A DNA stretch of 64,000 nt from Drosophila persimilis (GCF_003286085.1 NW_020825452.1:62001-126000); one strand, 5' to 3'. Positions 22,250-33,908 are shown, counted from the first letter of the stretch. The notes: generated by a model from the letters alone, not told the origin. Translations and numbers: made by a program.

Positions 22250-23690
22250 AAAACTCACCTACTCTGAATGCAAACCGAGATATTCGTTGTCGGCCTTGAG
22301 GTAGGAGCATATGCCCTGATTGACTTCATATTGGTTCTTCAGCATGATATCTTTAATATCTTCGTTGGGGATCACTTGCTGCTGGGTGGTCTCCTGGCTG
22401 CTCGAGCCATCATTAATATCTTTGCACCGATCTTTGGAACGATCTTTGGAATGATCTTTGTACCGATCTGGACTTCTATCCCGTGCAGATGTTTCCGTTT
22501 TGGTTAAGTTTTCTTTTCTCTCATAATTATTGCGAATTTCCTTCAATTCGTAATCGATTCGTAACTTGATTGCCTCCAGCATGGTGATGGGATCGACGCA
22601 ACCCAGATTCTCAGGTATTAGACCGGCGAAGGCGATTTGAAAGGCATATTCGTTAAAGTTCTCTCTCCTTCACCATGGCACGGAAGAACACGGCTCTGGT
22701 GCGGCTAGCCAACGCTTCCTCTGCCCTTTTAGGGCGGCTGCACATGCAATTATTCTGACAAAGTAGGACAAATCACATTAAATTGAAAGAAAACTTAGGA
22801 AAACTATATATCTTACATCCGAACTAGACGTTCCGTGGATCGTCTGGGAAAAGTCAATGGAGAGCTTCTGGCGGCCATATGACACTTGCTTTGGATGACG
22901 TGCACTTTGTGCATATGCCAAGCTCGTGCATTCCTCTTTACTGGATTGATCGACATATCTGATTGGTAGCGATGCATTGCTCTCTCCATTTGTTGGTGCA
23001 TTGCTATGATACAGGGTACTGTGTCCAACTGGCGTTCTCGTGTTAACCTGACTATTGGATGGATTGCCGTATCGGAGTGTTAGTTTTGTATTTGCCATGC
23101 AATAAGGTCTTTCAGGCTTAGAGGGTGTATTCCCTTTATATGGCGTACTGTAACACTATGGTGTAGTCATAGTTTCCTGACTCTGATTCATGGCCTTCCG
23201 ACAACAGGATGGTGTCGGTGTTTGAAAAGTCTGGAGCGAATGATTGCGCGTTGGTTCGTCAAACGGTTCAATATCCTTGAATTCCTCTGACTCCTTTTGG
23301 GGTTAATTGTTGATCAGTTGGATCATTATGAAACATAACAGCCGACCGCACAGCCAGCCTAGCTGAATCAGACGGAACAAAGAGGTTCGTTACTGTGGCA
23401 AGACCTTCATTGTAGTCAATCTACAAGCGGCACAGCACTCCTGCAGATCTTACCTTTGGTGGCGTTAATCCTCGCAATGAATGCGACAGGTGTAACGGTT
23501 GCGGTTGGGCAGTACCGGTCCAGGGTAGGTTATTGCTATGGTGCTCGGGTATATCGCATGCAATAACCTTGGGCCAATTATCGCTGCAGGGCATAGCATA
23601 GTTGGGGTGGGTGCAGGCAAGCTCGAAGTAGGGAACAGCTGAGCTAAGCTTCCGTAAGTGCTGTGCAGCGCATCGCAACGGAGCTTTCGA
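22250..23690 (-). pseudogene. decayed intron-bearing gene of unknown family
   Basis: A minus-strand coding series that matches no transposon type seen here. Segment 1 (about 23678-23454) includes 'ELACTHPNYAMPCSDNWPKV'. It meets segment 2 across GTAAGA…TTGTAG (33 bp). Segment 2 (23420-22817) includes 'DYNEGLATVTNLFVPSDSA', is Ser/Thr/Pro/Asn-rich and ends '…GTSSSD'. A 62-bp intron (22816-22755, GTAAGA…TTTGTCAG, phase 0) leads to segment 3, containing 'EYAFQIAFAGLIPENLG', a charged 'RDRSPDRYKDHSKDRSKD' repeat, and a TAG near 22252. Damage: a 1-nt shift near 23300, TAG at 23156-23158 and a 2-nt slip in a (CT)n run near 22661-22668. The splice phases fit, so a former spliced host gene is likely. 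I do not recognise it. Confidence 0.6.
22755..22816 (-). other. 62-bp intron of the decayed gene
   Basis: Minus-strand donor GTAAGATA (22816) and acceptor TTTGTCAG (22755) after a pyrimidine-rich stretch. Both flanking frames are open and in phase 0. The length is typical of small Drosophila introns. This is the best single argument that the locus was a nuclear gene and not a retroelement. Confidence 0.6.
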
Positions 23691-24004
23691 AGCCGATCAT
23701 TAAGATCGGTAAGCTCCTATTTAAGCAGTGAAAAAGCTGCAGAGCGTTCTCTTTTGAAAATTTGAATCTGTGCAGCTGGTGATTATCTTCACGTCGGTAG
23801 CAAATATATATATAAACTAACTTCCCACAAATACCAACCGAAACCGAATAAAACGGAACGGTGAAAATCCCACTCGGTGTGCGCGCGCCCAAAATCGGGC
23901 TAAATTTATAACCGTGCGCCGAGAAAACTGGAAAACTGTAGTATGCTCAAATTAAATTAAATATAATATACCCACTGTACCGACGGTACTTAAAGAATAC
24001 ACAC
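23691..24004. other. upstream flank of the decayed gene
   Basis: On the minus strand this holds an A/T tract (TATATATATATTTG, about 23810) and a TTCCGTTTTATTCGGTTTCGG stretch. It could contain a promoter or 5' exon; no start is certain. It ends at the 412-like LTR. Confidence 0.35.
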
Positions 24005-24404
24005 TGTAACACTTAGTTTCAGTGTTTACGTAACAATAAAGTCCCAGACATTCTGGGTGATCGTATTACGATTCACTCAAGAATTCCTCGAGCGACCCAA
24101 GTGCAGCGTCAGCATGTTCCCATGACTTGACGGCACTAATATACATGCATACACACATATATCTTCCCTCGCGCTCTCGCTGCCAACAGCGCTGAGCATA
24201 TTCACACATATACATACTAACATATAAGATATAAGAACACATAGTTCTGCCGCTCCGCTGCCGGCGTCACTGGCAGCGCAGCTCCGCGGCTTTTGGCTTA
24301 CAAAAGCCCAAAACACAATTGTAAAATTCAGAATATAAAAACCAATAAAACAGATCGGAGGGTTGACTCCCAAAGATCAAAGAAAGGATTGTACGTTGAT
24401 TACA
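24005..24404 (+). repeat. 412/mdg1-like 5' LTR (second family)
   Basis: 400 bp, TGTAAC…GATTACA, directly followed by a primer-binding site. It shares scattered blocks with the LTR at 6999-7378, notably around CCGCTCCGCTGCCGGCGTC, but is too diverged to be its pair. It contains TATAAAAACC near 24334. Confidence 0.8.
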
Positions 24405-24419
24405 TGGCGACCGTGTCAG
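24405..24419 (+). promoter_or_regulatory. primer-binding site, tRNA-Arg type
   Basis: TGGCGACCGTGTCAG follows the LTR with no spacer. TGGCGACCGTGAC is the known tRNA-Arg primer site of 412/mdg1-type elements; the match here is 11 consecutive bases. It supports the 5' LTR call and plus orientation. Confidence 0.75.
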
Positions 24420-25395
24420 CACACGATATACGACCTACGCGATGGATCGATCTCAGGATTGCTAAAAAATACTAAAAAGTGTTAAAAATAATAAAGAAAA
24501 AAGAATGGTCGACATTTAAAAAAAAAAAAAATAATATTATAATGATAAAAATTATAAAAATGATATATCTGCATGTGCAGAAACAAATCAGTGAATGTGA
24601 CAATCAAACCAAATGCCACAACAGATATAATGTATACCCTTCAATTTGAGGACTACAATGCGGCCAGAAATATACACTACCCAAGAAAATTAAACAGCCT
24701 GTGAGAAGACCAGCAAGGGCCAATAATAAAAGTGCGAGTGGCATAGGACCGCCCCTTGCACCGTCGATGGACAGTAACACGATAACACCAGCAGCAGAAA
24801 ATGTACAAGACTTCGCCGACGCTGCTCCTACCGAGCAAAGGGACGCACTCAGCCTACAAGAGGCCTTAGAAGTGTATCCAAACGATGGACCACGCCCACT
24901 CACAATAGCTGAGTACAGGACAAGACGAGAAAAAAGGCCAAGGAAGAAAACAAAGAGGGGCGGCCGGATCAAACGGCTGCTTCAACAACGACATCTGGAG
25001 CGGGACCTGGAAAAAACCTGTAAAAATGAAGAGGACCGACAACGCTGCCAAGAGCGCATCAAGGAAATAAACAACTTCGCCAATAACAGAGCGAAGTAAC
25101 GCAAATGAGCTGCAGAAATGCCATGCCTCATATTGCCAATAATTATAATTTTCTAACTCAAGTTGAAGCACCCTTAAAGTGCAACTTGAAAATACTAACC
25201 TCTGTTAGGCTATTACTAAAACCATGTGATCGATGTTGAATTATATAATGAAAAACCTGTAAGTCGATCACATGTCCCTTAACATTTTTTTTCCTTCCTT
25301 CATTTTGGTCAAATATTAAAAAAAAAAAATATATATATATATAAAAAATTATATTGATAAAATTTTAAAGAGTATAAAAAAAAAGGGTATATAGA
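24420..25395 (+). pseudogene. 412-like leader with degraded Gag-like ORF
   Basis: Long A/T-rich leader. A short frame near 24630 (MYTLQFEDYN…) passes, after a shift, into an open stretch at 24701-25099 that lacks an ATG: 132 residues, basic, with 'KRPRKKTKRGGRIKRLLQQR' and a helical charged C-terminus. This could be Gag N-terminal sequence or the small extra ORF of this family; I cannot tell. After 25100 there is no ORF. The region is interrupted at 25395 by the mdg3-like element and resumes at 30288. Confidence 0.5.
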
Positions 25396-25684
25396 TGTAA
25401 GATTAATATTAAAGTATCGTTTATTAATAATGTTTTGATCGAAAAAGAGTACAAAGTGTTTGATTTAAGATGTGCAATTAATGATTCTGTTCTTCCGACT
25501 TTTTGTTCAACTTTCTGCTTCTACTTCCAACAACCGACTCCCATATCGATAACCCCTTATCGGCTAGGTCTTTTAAACATCGGTTAAGTCTGGTTATATC
25601 GGTTAGGTCTTATCGATGGTATCTTAAGTTCAAATGTTAATTTAGATGGGATAGTGTTAACTGCTTGATACACTGTCCTTTACA
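25396..25684 (-). repeat. 3' LTR of the mdg3-like element
   Basis: 289 bp. In the element's sense it follows a purine-rich GCAGGAGGGCCGAA tract, the likely plus-strand primer. The gag-pol stop codon (TAA at 25680-25682) lies inside the LTR start. Confidence 0.92.
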
Positions 25685-28600
25685 TTCGGCCCTCCTGCTC
25701 ATCTTCATCTGTCCCAGATGATAATATATCCTCGTTCTCTGAGAAAAAACGCCATAGCTTCATATTGTCACTGCTCGTTGCGGTGATGTTTGCCCCCTCG
25801 ACTTGAGCAACCTTTCTGACGTCGTAGCGACCGTTCCGCTTTACCTTGGTGACTTCATATGGGCCTAGATACTCGCTGGCCAACTTGCGTCCTGCGACGA
25901 ACTGCGTCCTCTTGATCGCGACCATGTCTCCTAGTCTGTAGCCGTGCTCAGGTCGTCGTTTTTTTATCATAATTGCGCTTGTACACCTCTTGCGCCTTCT
26001 CAATGTTTTGTTTCGCTTGGTCACGCAGTTCTTGGCGCTCGTTGTTAAACTGCGTAACCAACTCCTCGTTGAGAACCTCCAATAGTCGACTTTCAGCTTG
26101 TCTGTGCATCTTTGTCCCAAACATGACCTCGAATGGCGACGACTTCAACGTAGAATGCACATGCGAATTAATCGCCATCTGAACCTTTGGCACATGCTTG
26201 TACCACTTCGTTGACTCCTGAGCTGAGAGCTTTGCGATGATACCCAAAATTGAACGGTTCACCCGCTCAATCTGACCGTTGCCTCTCGCCACACCTGTCG
26301 TTGTACACACATGTTCGACTTTGTTCTCGTTGAGAAACTCGCTGAATGCGTTGGATGTAAACGCTGCTCCTCTGTCGCTGACTATGCGCTTGGGAAAACC
26401 AAACACAAATGACCAATCTCTCAGCCTCTTCACAACTTCTTCGTGACCTGTTGACTTAGTTGGGAACAGCCACACAAACTTGGAGAATGCATCTACCACA
26501 GCAAAAATGTACTTGTATTGCTTGGCTGTCGCATCCATTGGTCCCAAATGATCAACGTGCAGCGTGTATAGTGGTGTGTCACCCTTGTCAATGCAATGAA
26601 GATAGCCTTCTTGTTTGCCCAACTTTTTGCTGAAAATTATACAACTGATACAATTAGTAATCAACTTATTTACTTTCCGTTCAAGGTGCGGAATCCAGTA
26701 TTGCTGCTGAACTGAGTGCATTGTCTTCGCTGTGGAGAAATGACCAACTTCATGCGATCCTTGAATGATTTCCCTTTCCATCAGCCTTGGAACCACCAAT
26801 ACGTCATTGCCATTTACAGATTTGAAGAGAAGACCTCCTTTTAGCTTGTAGTCTTGATATGGGTGCTGCTTCAGGATCTCAACTGTGGCTTTGATGAAAT
26901 CGTCATCCTGCTGTGCTTTCTTTATCCGAGCTGTTAGCTCCGTCGTCACGAACATGCATGTCTGCGGAAAACGACTGAGACAGTCCACGTGTCTCATTCT
27001 GTCCCCTGGGCGGTGTACTACTTTGAATGTAAAGTCCTCCATATACAGAATCCACTGGGAAACTTCTCTGGGTATATCTGCTTTCGTTGTTGTCTGCTTA
27101 AACGCCGCACAGTCAGTGGCAAGATCAAATTTGATCCCCAACAGGTAGTGACGAAACTTCTTGAGTGCGAGGTACGCAGCTTTGACCTCCAAATAGTAAA
27201 TCGGGTGGAAATTGCCATCAAACTGCTGCAACAAAACTGCTCCGAAACCTTCTTTGGATGCATCCGTGTGGAGTTCCGTTGGCGCTTCTCGTGAGTATAA
27301 ATGTAATACAGGTGCGATTACAAGCAGATTCTTTAAGGTTTGTAGCGACTGTTGCTCTGCTTCGCCAATGTTGAAAACTGCTTCCTTCCTGAGTAGATTC
27401 GTGAGCGGCCGGGCAACTTGTGCATAGCCAGGGATGAACTTTCTGAAAAAGCCTGTGAGTCCCAGAAATGCTTGAACTGCTTTAATGTCTTTGGGCGTAG
27501 CAAACCGACTGACAGCTGCTGTCTTCTCTTTGCCGGGCCAGATTCTCCCGTCCTCAATGATATGGCCCAGAAAGCTAATGCGTGGCTGCATGAAGCTACA
27601 TTTCTTCCACTTGATCTTTAGGCCAAACTTCGCAGCTGTCTCCAGAACCAACTTCGTCTTCCTCATGCATACCTCGGGCGACGCGGCGTAAACAATTATG
27701 TCGTCCATATAAAGCTGCATAATGTCAGAGTTGATTAATTCTTGAAAAATATAGCTTACGAACCGAATAAACGCAGCTGGCGAGTTCTTGAATCCGAAAG
27801 GCGCTTTATTAAACTCGAATAATCCCTCCTTTGTGACGAAGGCCGTATACGACTTGCTTTGCTCTTCCATAGGCACATGGAAAAATCCGTTTTCAAGGTC
27901 CATTATGGTAAACCACTTAGCCGACTGCAGCTTTTCCAAGACTTCCTCCATGATCGGGACTGGGAAGCAGTCCAGCAATACCTTGCTGTTTAACTTCCTG
28001 TAGTCTACGCAAACTCTAAGTGTACCATCTTTTTTCTTCACGACGACAACTCTGCTCGCTACATTTGAAGACGACTTGCGTACGATTCCTTGCTCGATCC
28101 ATTCTTCGAATTGCTTCTTTACGGCACTGGCTTCGTCTGTCGATAAACGACTCGGTGAGTGATGAAACGGCTTGATTACTCCGTCGGGAACTATCTTTAG
28201 TTGAATTGGAGACTGCTTTGCAACTTCTGTGGGCATTTGGTAACTGTTTCTTATCATCTGTTCAACGTCTTTTCGATATTGCGGTGGAGCTACAAAGGAT
28301 GAATCTTCAGTTACATTATATATAAGGGCATGCTCATCTGTTGGCACAGGATCTGCGTCATGCTTCAAGAACGTGTATCCTTGCATATCAGCGACGAAAC
28401 GGAACTTTTTAATGAAATCATGCCCCAAAAGTGCGTCGAAATCAATCTGGCTACTGGGGACTACTAAAAACTTCTGTGTGGTCTGCAAGTTATCCACGGT
28501 AACTTCTGCATTAAAGTATCCAACAGGCTTTGTTGATATCTGACCCAGACCGCGCAACATAGTTGTGCACTTCAAAAGTTTAACGTTTTTCATGGTCTTC

Positions 28601-29589
28601 AACATACTCTCTTTGATTATGGTTACATCTGACCCTGTATCCACAAGACAGTCAACTACAATGCCGTTTATTTGAATTTCTTTCATGCGACTGCGATCCA
28701 AAATGACGCGAACTTTATCAACTTTATCAGCTTCATAAGGACAGTTACGCGAAATGTGACCATTCTGATTGCAGTTATAACACTTCGTTTCGGCTTTGCA
28801 GTCTTTGCGTTTGTGTTCTCCTGATCCACAGTTATAGCAATATTCTTTTTTACCGCTTTGCCCACTTTGCTGCTTGAAACTCGTCTTATGCTGTTCGTTA
28901 TTGCCCTTCTTCTCCAATATGTTCAAACGATCATAGATATCGAACTCTTCTTTCAAGGCCCTGAAGGTCTTACAGCGATACATGGCATACTTATACTCTT
29001 TTCTTATGTCCAGACCGTTCACAATATGGCTTATAACAGCAGCGTCTTCAACATGTCCGACTGCTGCTATTTTTCTCATCTGCAGCAAGTACTCGTGCAT
29101 CGACTCACTACTCTTCCTCTTTCTTTCTTGCAGCAGCTTATGAATGTCTGCACTGTTATAGCTACATGTGAATTCATCCAATAATACGTTCTTGAGTTCC
29201 TCATAGGTGCACACGCATTCTGCTTCAAGGAAAAGCTTAGCTGCACCGGTCATTTTTCCTCTGGCCTGCACATACTTTTGCTTTTCAGTAAGCTCATATG
29301 CGTCGGCATTTTTTTCGAAAATCTCAAACCATTTTTCTATGGGAACCGATTTTCCATCACAATCGCTCACAACTTTTGTAAAATTATCTGGAGCGATCTT
29401 CATTTCTCGTTGCTCATCGCAAAGCACTTTCAAACTTAGCAACTTTATCATTTGATCAATCTTGTCCTCAGTATTCTTTTCCGCATTTTCTAAATCTTCC
29501 CTCTCGTTTGCAATCGGGCGCGACGTTCCTGGTACAGCTTCTTCCTTCTCTCTCTCTTTCCAGTGCAACGGCGGCGGTGTTTGCATCAT
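25680..29589 (-). pseudogene. gag-pol: Gag-Pol polyprotein, mdg3-like, single frameshift
   Basis: Starts ATG at 29589 and is open for 1213 codons to 25948. Gag: capsid-like region (residues ~100-230, 'EKWFEIFEKN', 'LLQERKRKSSESMHEYLLQM'), then two CCHC knuckles (CYNCGSGEHKRKDC, CYNCNQNGHISRNC). Protease 'CLVDTGSDVTI'. RT 'VCVDYRKLNSK' with active site YMDD (LYMDDIIVY). RNase H 'LHTDASKEGFGAVLL'. Integrase zinc finger H…CISCI, DDE at 'LHVDHLGP', 'IVSDRGAAF' and 'NGQIERVNR'. One extra A in an A7 run (T7 at 25959-25965) shifts frame; beyond it the GPY module 'EYLGPYEVTKV' continues to the TAA at 25680. RNase H also lacks ~15 residues before 'YYLEVKAAYLAL' compared with the family at 44480. Otherwise intact: a just-dead element. 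Confidence 0.92.
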
Positions 29590-29978
29590 TTTGCGGCTCT
29601 TTTCGACTTGTGTCTGTGTACCCGACGAGTGCTTGTCTTTTCTGTTTATAAGTGTGTATCACACACAACGTGTCTGTGCGTGTTTTTTCTGCTTATGTAT
29701 GTACTGCGCACGGACAAGGCGACGCTGCGACGCGACAATGAATTTCACAATTTTTCAACCGAATTAAACGACTGATCTTTTATTAAAATCCGTGTCTACT
29801 GTTATGCTCACAGAATTTTGATTGTTCAACTTAATGTTTATAGCCACCAACAACAACTTTACAACTTCATGTAGCTACAAACAACAACTTTAACAACTTT
29901 TCAACAATCCTCTTCTTGCATCAGCTTCTGCTTTCTTCTGTTTTTCTTTTTCACACACTCTGAGCTCTTTATTCGACG

Positions 29979-29992
29979 CGGACGAGCCCCCA
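29979..29992 (-). promoter_or_regulatory. primer-binding site, tRNA-Pro-like
   Basis: In the element's sense, TT then TGGGGGCTCGTCCG follows the 5' LTR. This matches the start of the known tRNA-Pro primer site of vertebrate gammaretroviruses. Identity of the insect tRNA is inferred. Confidence 0.6.
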
Positions 29993-29994
29993 AA

Positions 29995-30283
29995 TGTAAG
30001 ATTAATATTAAAGTATCGTTTATTAATAATGTTTTGATCGAAAAAGAGGACAAAGTGTTTGATTTAAGATGTGCAATTAATGATTCTGTTCTTCCGACTT
30101 TTTGTTCAACTTTCTGCTTCTACTTCCAACAACCGACTCCCATATCGATAACCCCTTATCGGCTAGGTCTTTTAAACATCGGTTAAGTCTGGTTATATCG
30201 GTTAGGTCTTATCGATGGTATCTTAAGTTCAAATGTTAATTTAGATGGGATAGTGTTAACTGCTTGATACACTGTCCTTTACA
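29995..30283 (-). repeat. 5' LTR of the mdg3-like element
   Basis: 289 bp, pair of 25396-25684. It would carry the promoter for minus-strand transcription toward 25396. Confidence 0.92.
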
Positions 30284-30287
30284 TAGA

Positions 30288-30420
30288 TATGTGTGTTCAT
30301 GAAAAAGAAAATGTTTAATAATTTTTTTTATTTTTGAAAAGAATAAACGAATAGCAGATAATTTAAAAAAATATATATATATATATAGTTAAATATCCGC
30401 AACTCGATTTTAAGTTTTTA
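30288..30420 (+). other. continuation of the interrupted 412-like leader
   Basis: A/T-rich, with a TA microsatellite at 30370-30387. It resumes the sequence broken at 25395. It is cut by the DINE-1 at 30421, so gag and pol of this 412-like element are not attached. Confidence 0.55.
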
Positions 30421-31491
30421 AACGAGGGGGAACGTTGTGAGTTGCTGCGGACACCGCAACTCTACAGTTATACCCGATACTAAGTCAGTATGGCTCTCCT
30501 CCGGCAGACGCCGCTAATATTAAACGACACGACAAAGAGTGCGTGCGAGAGAGACAGAAAATCAGTCTGCGTAGCCACTGCAAATTGATTTGTTTCCTTT
30601 GGCTATAAAAATGATCTGATCTGATCCAGATTCAGCAACCTGATAGATATGGTAATTCTCTATGATTCTGCGTTTTTAGTTTTCTCAAATCTGCAATATT
30701 GTGGATGCAACAGATTTTCGTCCTTTGTGTGGGCGGAAATGGGTGGGGCGAAATTTTGAGATAAAGGTTTTATAGTGAGATCTAACAGAAGTGCGGATAC
30801 CAAATTTGGTTACTCTAGCTTTAATAGTCTCTGAGATTTGTGAATATCCCCAGATTTGCATTCTTTGCGGGGGCGGAACGGGGTGTGGCGAAATTTTGAA
30901 ACAAACTCGTCTCGGTCCGATATATTAGGAGTGTGGATACCAAATTTGGTTGCTCTAGCTTTTATAGTCTCTGAGATCTAGGCGCTAATGTTTTACTCTA
31001 AGCAAATCCGCCTATGCTACGTGTGTGTTAGAGAGAGACAGGGCGAGAAAAAATGAAATTGTTTTCTTGATGCTGGCTATAATAATAATAAGATCCAATT
31101 CAGATTCCGCAGTTTAAAAGATATCGGCATTCTCTACGATTTAAAATTGTGGATGCCACAGATTTTCGCCCTTTGTGGGGGCGGAAGTGGGCGGGGCAAA
31201 GTTTTGAAATATTTTTGTAGCAGTGACATATCACAGCAGTCTGGATCCAAAACATCGTTGCTCTAGCTCTTATAGTCTTTGAGCATTAGGCGCTGAAGGG
31301 GACGGACAGACGGACGGACAGACAGACGGACAGACGGACAGACAGACATGGCTCAATCGACTCGGCTATTTATGCTGATCAAGAATATATATACTTTATG
31401 GGGTCGGAAACGATTCCTTCTGGACGTTACACACATCCACTTTTACCACAAATCTAATATACCCCAATACTCATTTTGAGTATCGGGTATA
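30421..31491 (-). mobile_element. DINE-1, near full length
   Basis: 5' end at 31491, 3' hairpin and terminus at 30421. Small internal losses: GAGCGTGACGTC after CAGTCTG (about 30567) and part of the block near 31140. Microsatellite at 31300-31345. Confidence 0.9.
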
Positions 31492-32050
31492 AAAAGACTT
31501 TTATTTTACAAACTTAAATATCTTTATGTCACAAGATTTAAATGAATTCCCCGTCTTGACTTTGGGTCTGCTTGTCTCAAACGGAACTGATCTCTCTGCT
31601 GCCGGCTAATTTCCATGAGCCCTTCTCTTGGAACTCCCGACTCTGGCTTCGGGCGTTGCTTTCCTCGGCTGCATCTTCGTGTCGGTGGCGTACGTGCCTG
31701 GATCGATATTTGGGGATGCGTCGGCTTTGATGAAAGGCATCCACTGCTGGCGATCGGTGTTGCATTACATGACGGAGCTAGGAATGTGATACTGCTTGGT
31801 TTTATGTCTAGCTTTGATTGGTCCTCATGAGTGGCGTGATTCTAAAGAATCGATTTCTCGAGAGTGGCGTGATTCTAATGTTGATGAAACAATGGGTCCA
31901 TTGTTTATATTATGGGGGGCCCTAGCTTGGAGTATGGGAAGAAACAGTTATTGATTCTTGAGTGGGGTCCTGTTACTTGTGTGGATGGGGTGGATGAATT
32001 GTACATAAACATAATGTGTATGGGATGTGGGGAATTATGGATATGTCATT
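31492..32050 (-). repeat. errantivirus 3' LTR (17.6/297 type, borders approximate)
   Basis: In minus sense it starts AATGACATATCC after the purine tract GTTGGGGGAA (32051-32058) and runs to the DINE-1 joint (…AAGTCTTTTT). Start and general length (about 560 bp) fit 17.6/297-type LTRs, which start AGTGACATA. The 5' partner is missing, so borders cannot be proven. Confidence 0.6.
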
Positions 32051-32077
32051 CCCCCAACGTTTGTTATTAGCCTGTCC

Positions 32078-32818
32078 CTAGGCGATTACCCTCGGGTATA
32101 GTGACGGGGTGTCAAGTGCGGTGGCTGAGGTTGGTTCCTCTTCTGTTTCTATTATAGGGTTAATACATTTAACCGTGACTCTTTTAGAAGTTTTCTTAAA
32201 TTTAACAGCTACATAACTTAGTAGTACTAATATAATTATGACAAATGAAATTAGTAGACTTATTTGTAATGGGTTACTAAATTTGGTGTATTGCATAATT
32301 ATTTCATTAGTTTGGACATACGACAGTGGTTTTATTTTAGTTATGTTGTTGTTGACATAAACATTCTGGGCAAAATCTAACATTGTATTTGATATTGTAA
32401 ATTCATTTAATTGGATTGAACAGTTGTAGATTTTTATAATGGTATTTCCTTCCGCTATGATTTCTTGGTTTACACAATTCTGGTTTAGCGTTGTTTTTGG
32501 AAGATTCCATGTGATTAGTATATTGGGTTCAATAAAGTTTATTTGAAAGTTTTGAAAAGTTTTGGAATATGGACATTTAGTGGGAATTTGCATTAAAATT
32601 CCTTTTATACAATTGTCATTGGTTTTCAATCTAGTTTCTTTAACAAATACTTCTTCAATTTTTATGTAGTACTTGTCGTATGTCATATCTGTTAACATGT
32701 TATTTAATTCGTCTGGATACGGAACGATTTTATAGATTGGTACTTTTGTAATGTCTTTGGGAATGTTGGAAATTATTAGAATTTCGTTGGTATCGGATTT
32801 TAGCCATGTGGAGGTTTT
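32078..32818 (-). pseudogene. env: errantiviral env, C-terminal part
   Basis: Open frame reaching from the DINE-1 joint at 32818 to a stop at 32078. It encodes the outer-domain end and the transmembrane anchor: a hydrophobic stretch beginning LISFVIIILVLLSYV near 32230-32190, then a basic cytoplasmic tail (KFKKTSKR). Envelope proteins of insect errantiviruses mediate membrane fusion; here the gene is split by a 1.09-kb DINE-1, so no intact product is made. The 5' piece is at 33909-34050. An old insect retrovirus relic, described only. Confidence 0.78.
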
Positions 32819-33908
32819 TATACCCGATACTCAAAATGAGTATTGGGGTATATTAGATTTGTGGTAAAAGTGGATGTGTGTAACGTCCAGAAGGAATCGT
32901 TTCCGACCCTATAAAGTATATATATTCTTGATCAGCATCAATAGCCGAGTCGATTGAGCCCTGTCTGTCTGTCCGTCTGTCCGTCCCCTTCAGCGCCTAA
33001 TGCTCAAAGACTATAAGAGCTAGAACAACGATGTTTTGGATCCAGACTTCTGTGATATGTCACTGCTCCAAAAATATTTCAAAACTTTGCCCCGCCCACT
33101 TCCGCCCCCACAAAGGGCGAAAATCTGTGGCATCCACAATTTCGACGATACGAGAAAACTAAAAACGCAGAATCGTAGAAGATGACTATATCTTCTAGAG
33201 TGCAAAATCTGAACCAGATCGTATAATTATTACAGCCAGAATCACGAAAACAATTTCACTCTTTCTCGCTCTGTCTCACTCTAACACACAGGTTTCATGG
33301 TCGGTTTTGCCAATTGCAAAATATGAGTTCAAGGATCTCAGAACCTATAAAAGCCAGAGCAACCAAATTTGGTATCCACACTCCTGTGATATCGGACCTT
33401 GACCGTTTCCTGTCCAAATTTCGCCACACCCCCTTCCGCCCCCGCAAAGGACGAAAATCTGAGGCAACCACAAATCTCAGAGACTATTAAGGCCAGAGTA
33501 ACCAAATTTGGTGCACACACTCCTTTAAGATGTCACTATAAAACGTATATCTCAGAATTTCGCCCCACCCCCATCCGCCCCCACAAAGGACGAAAATCTG
33601 TTGCATCCACAATATTGCAGATTTGAGAAAACTAAAAACGCAGAATCATAGATAATGACCATATCTATTAGATTGCTGAATCTGGATCAGATCAGATCAT
33701 TTTTATAGCCAAAAGGAACAAATCAATTTGCAGTGGCTACGCAGCGCCCGACGTCACGCTCAGACTGATTTTCTGTCTCTCTCGCACGCACTCTTTGTCG
33801 TGTCGTTAAATGTTAGCGGCGTCTGCCGGAGGAGAGCCATACTGACTTAGTATCGGGTATAACCGTAGAGTTGCGGTGTCCGCAGCAACTCACAACGTTC
33901 CCCCTCGT
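32819..33908 (+). mobile_element. DINE-1 inserted in env
   Basis: Complete copy, TATACCCGATACTC to CCCCCTCGTT. The two env parts continue on either side, so this is a clean insertion after the virus was fixed. The GTCCG microsatellite is unusually short here (32964-32987). It carries the variant internal block 'CATGGTCGGTTTTGCCAATTG'. Confidence 0.92.

Larger units (their letters stand above)
25396..30283 (-). mobile_element. complete mdg3/micropia-like LTR retrotransposon
   Basis: 4888 bp with two 289-bp LTRs (TGTAAG…TTTACA) that differ at one base by my reading (GAGTACA near 25446, GAGGACA near 30045). It is flanked by a 4-bp target duplication TAGA (25392-25395 and 30284-30287). One gag-pol frame runs on the minus strand. 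Near-identical LTRs and an intact TSD indicate a recent insertion, later than the DINE-1 copies nearby. It landed in the leader of a 412-like element. Confidence 0.93.

Noticed and set aside
23644..23892. ORF of 82 codons as the first exon of the decayed gene
   Set aside because: Out of frame with the downstream segment and no clear donor; left as flank.
28858..29184. Plus-strand ORF of 108 codons
   Set aside because: Antisense shadow of mdg3-like Gag.
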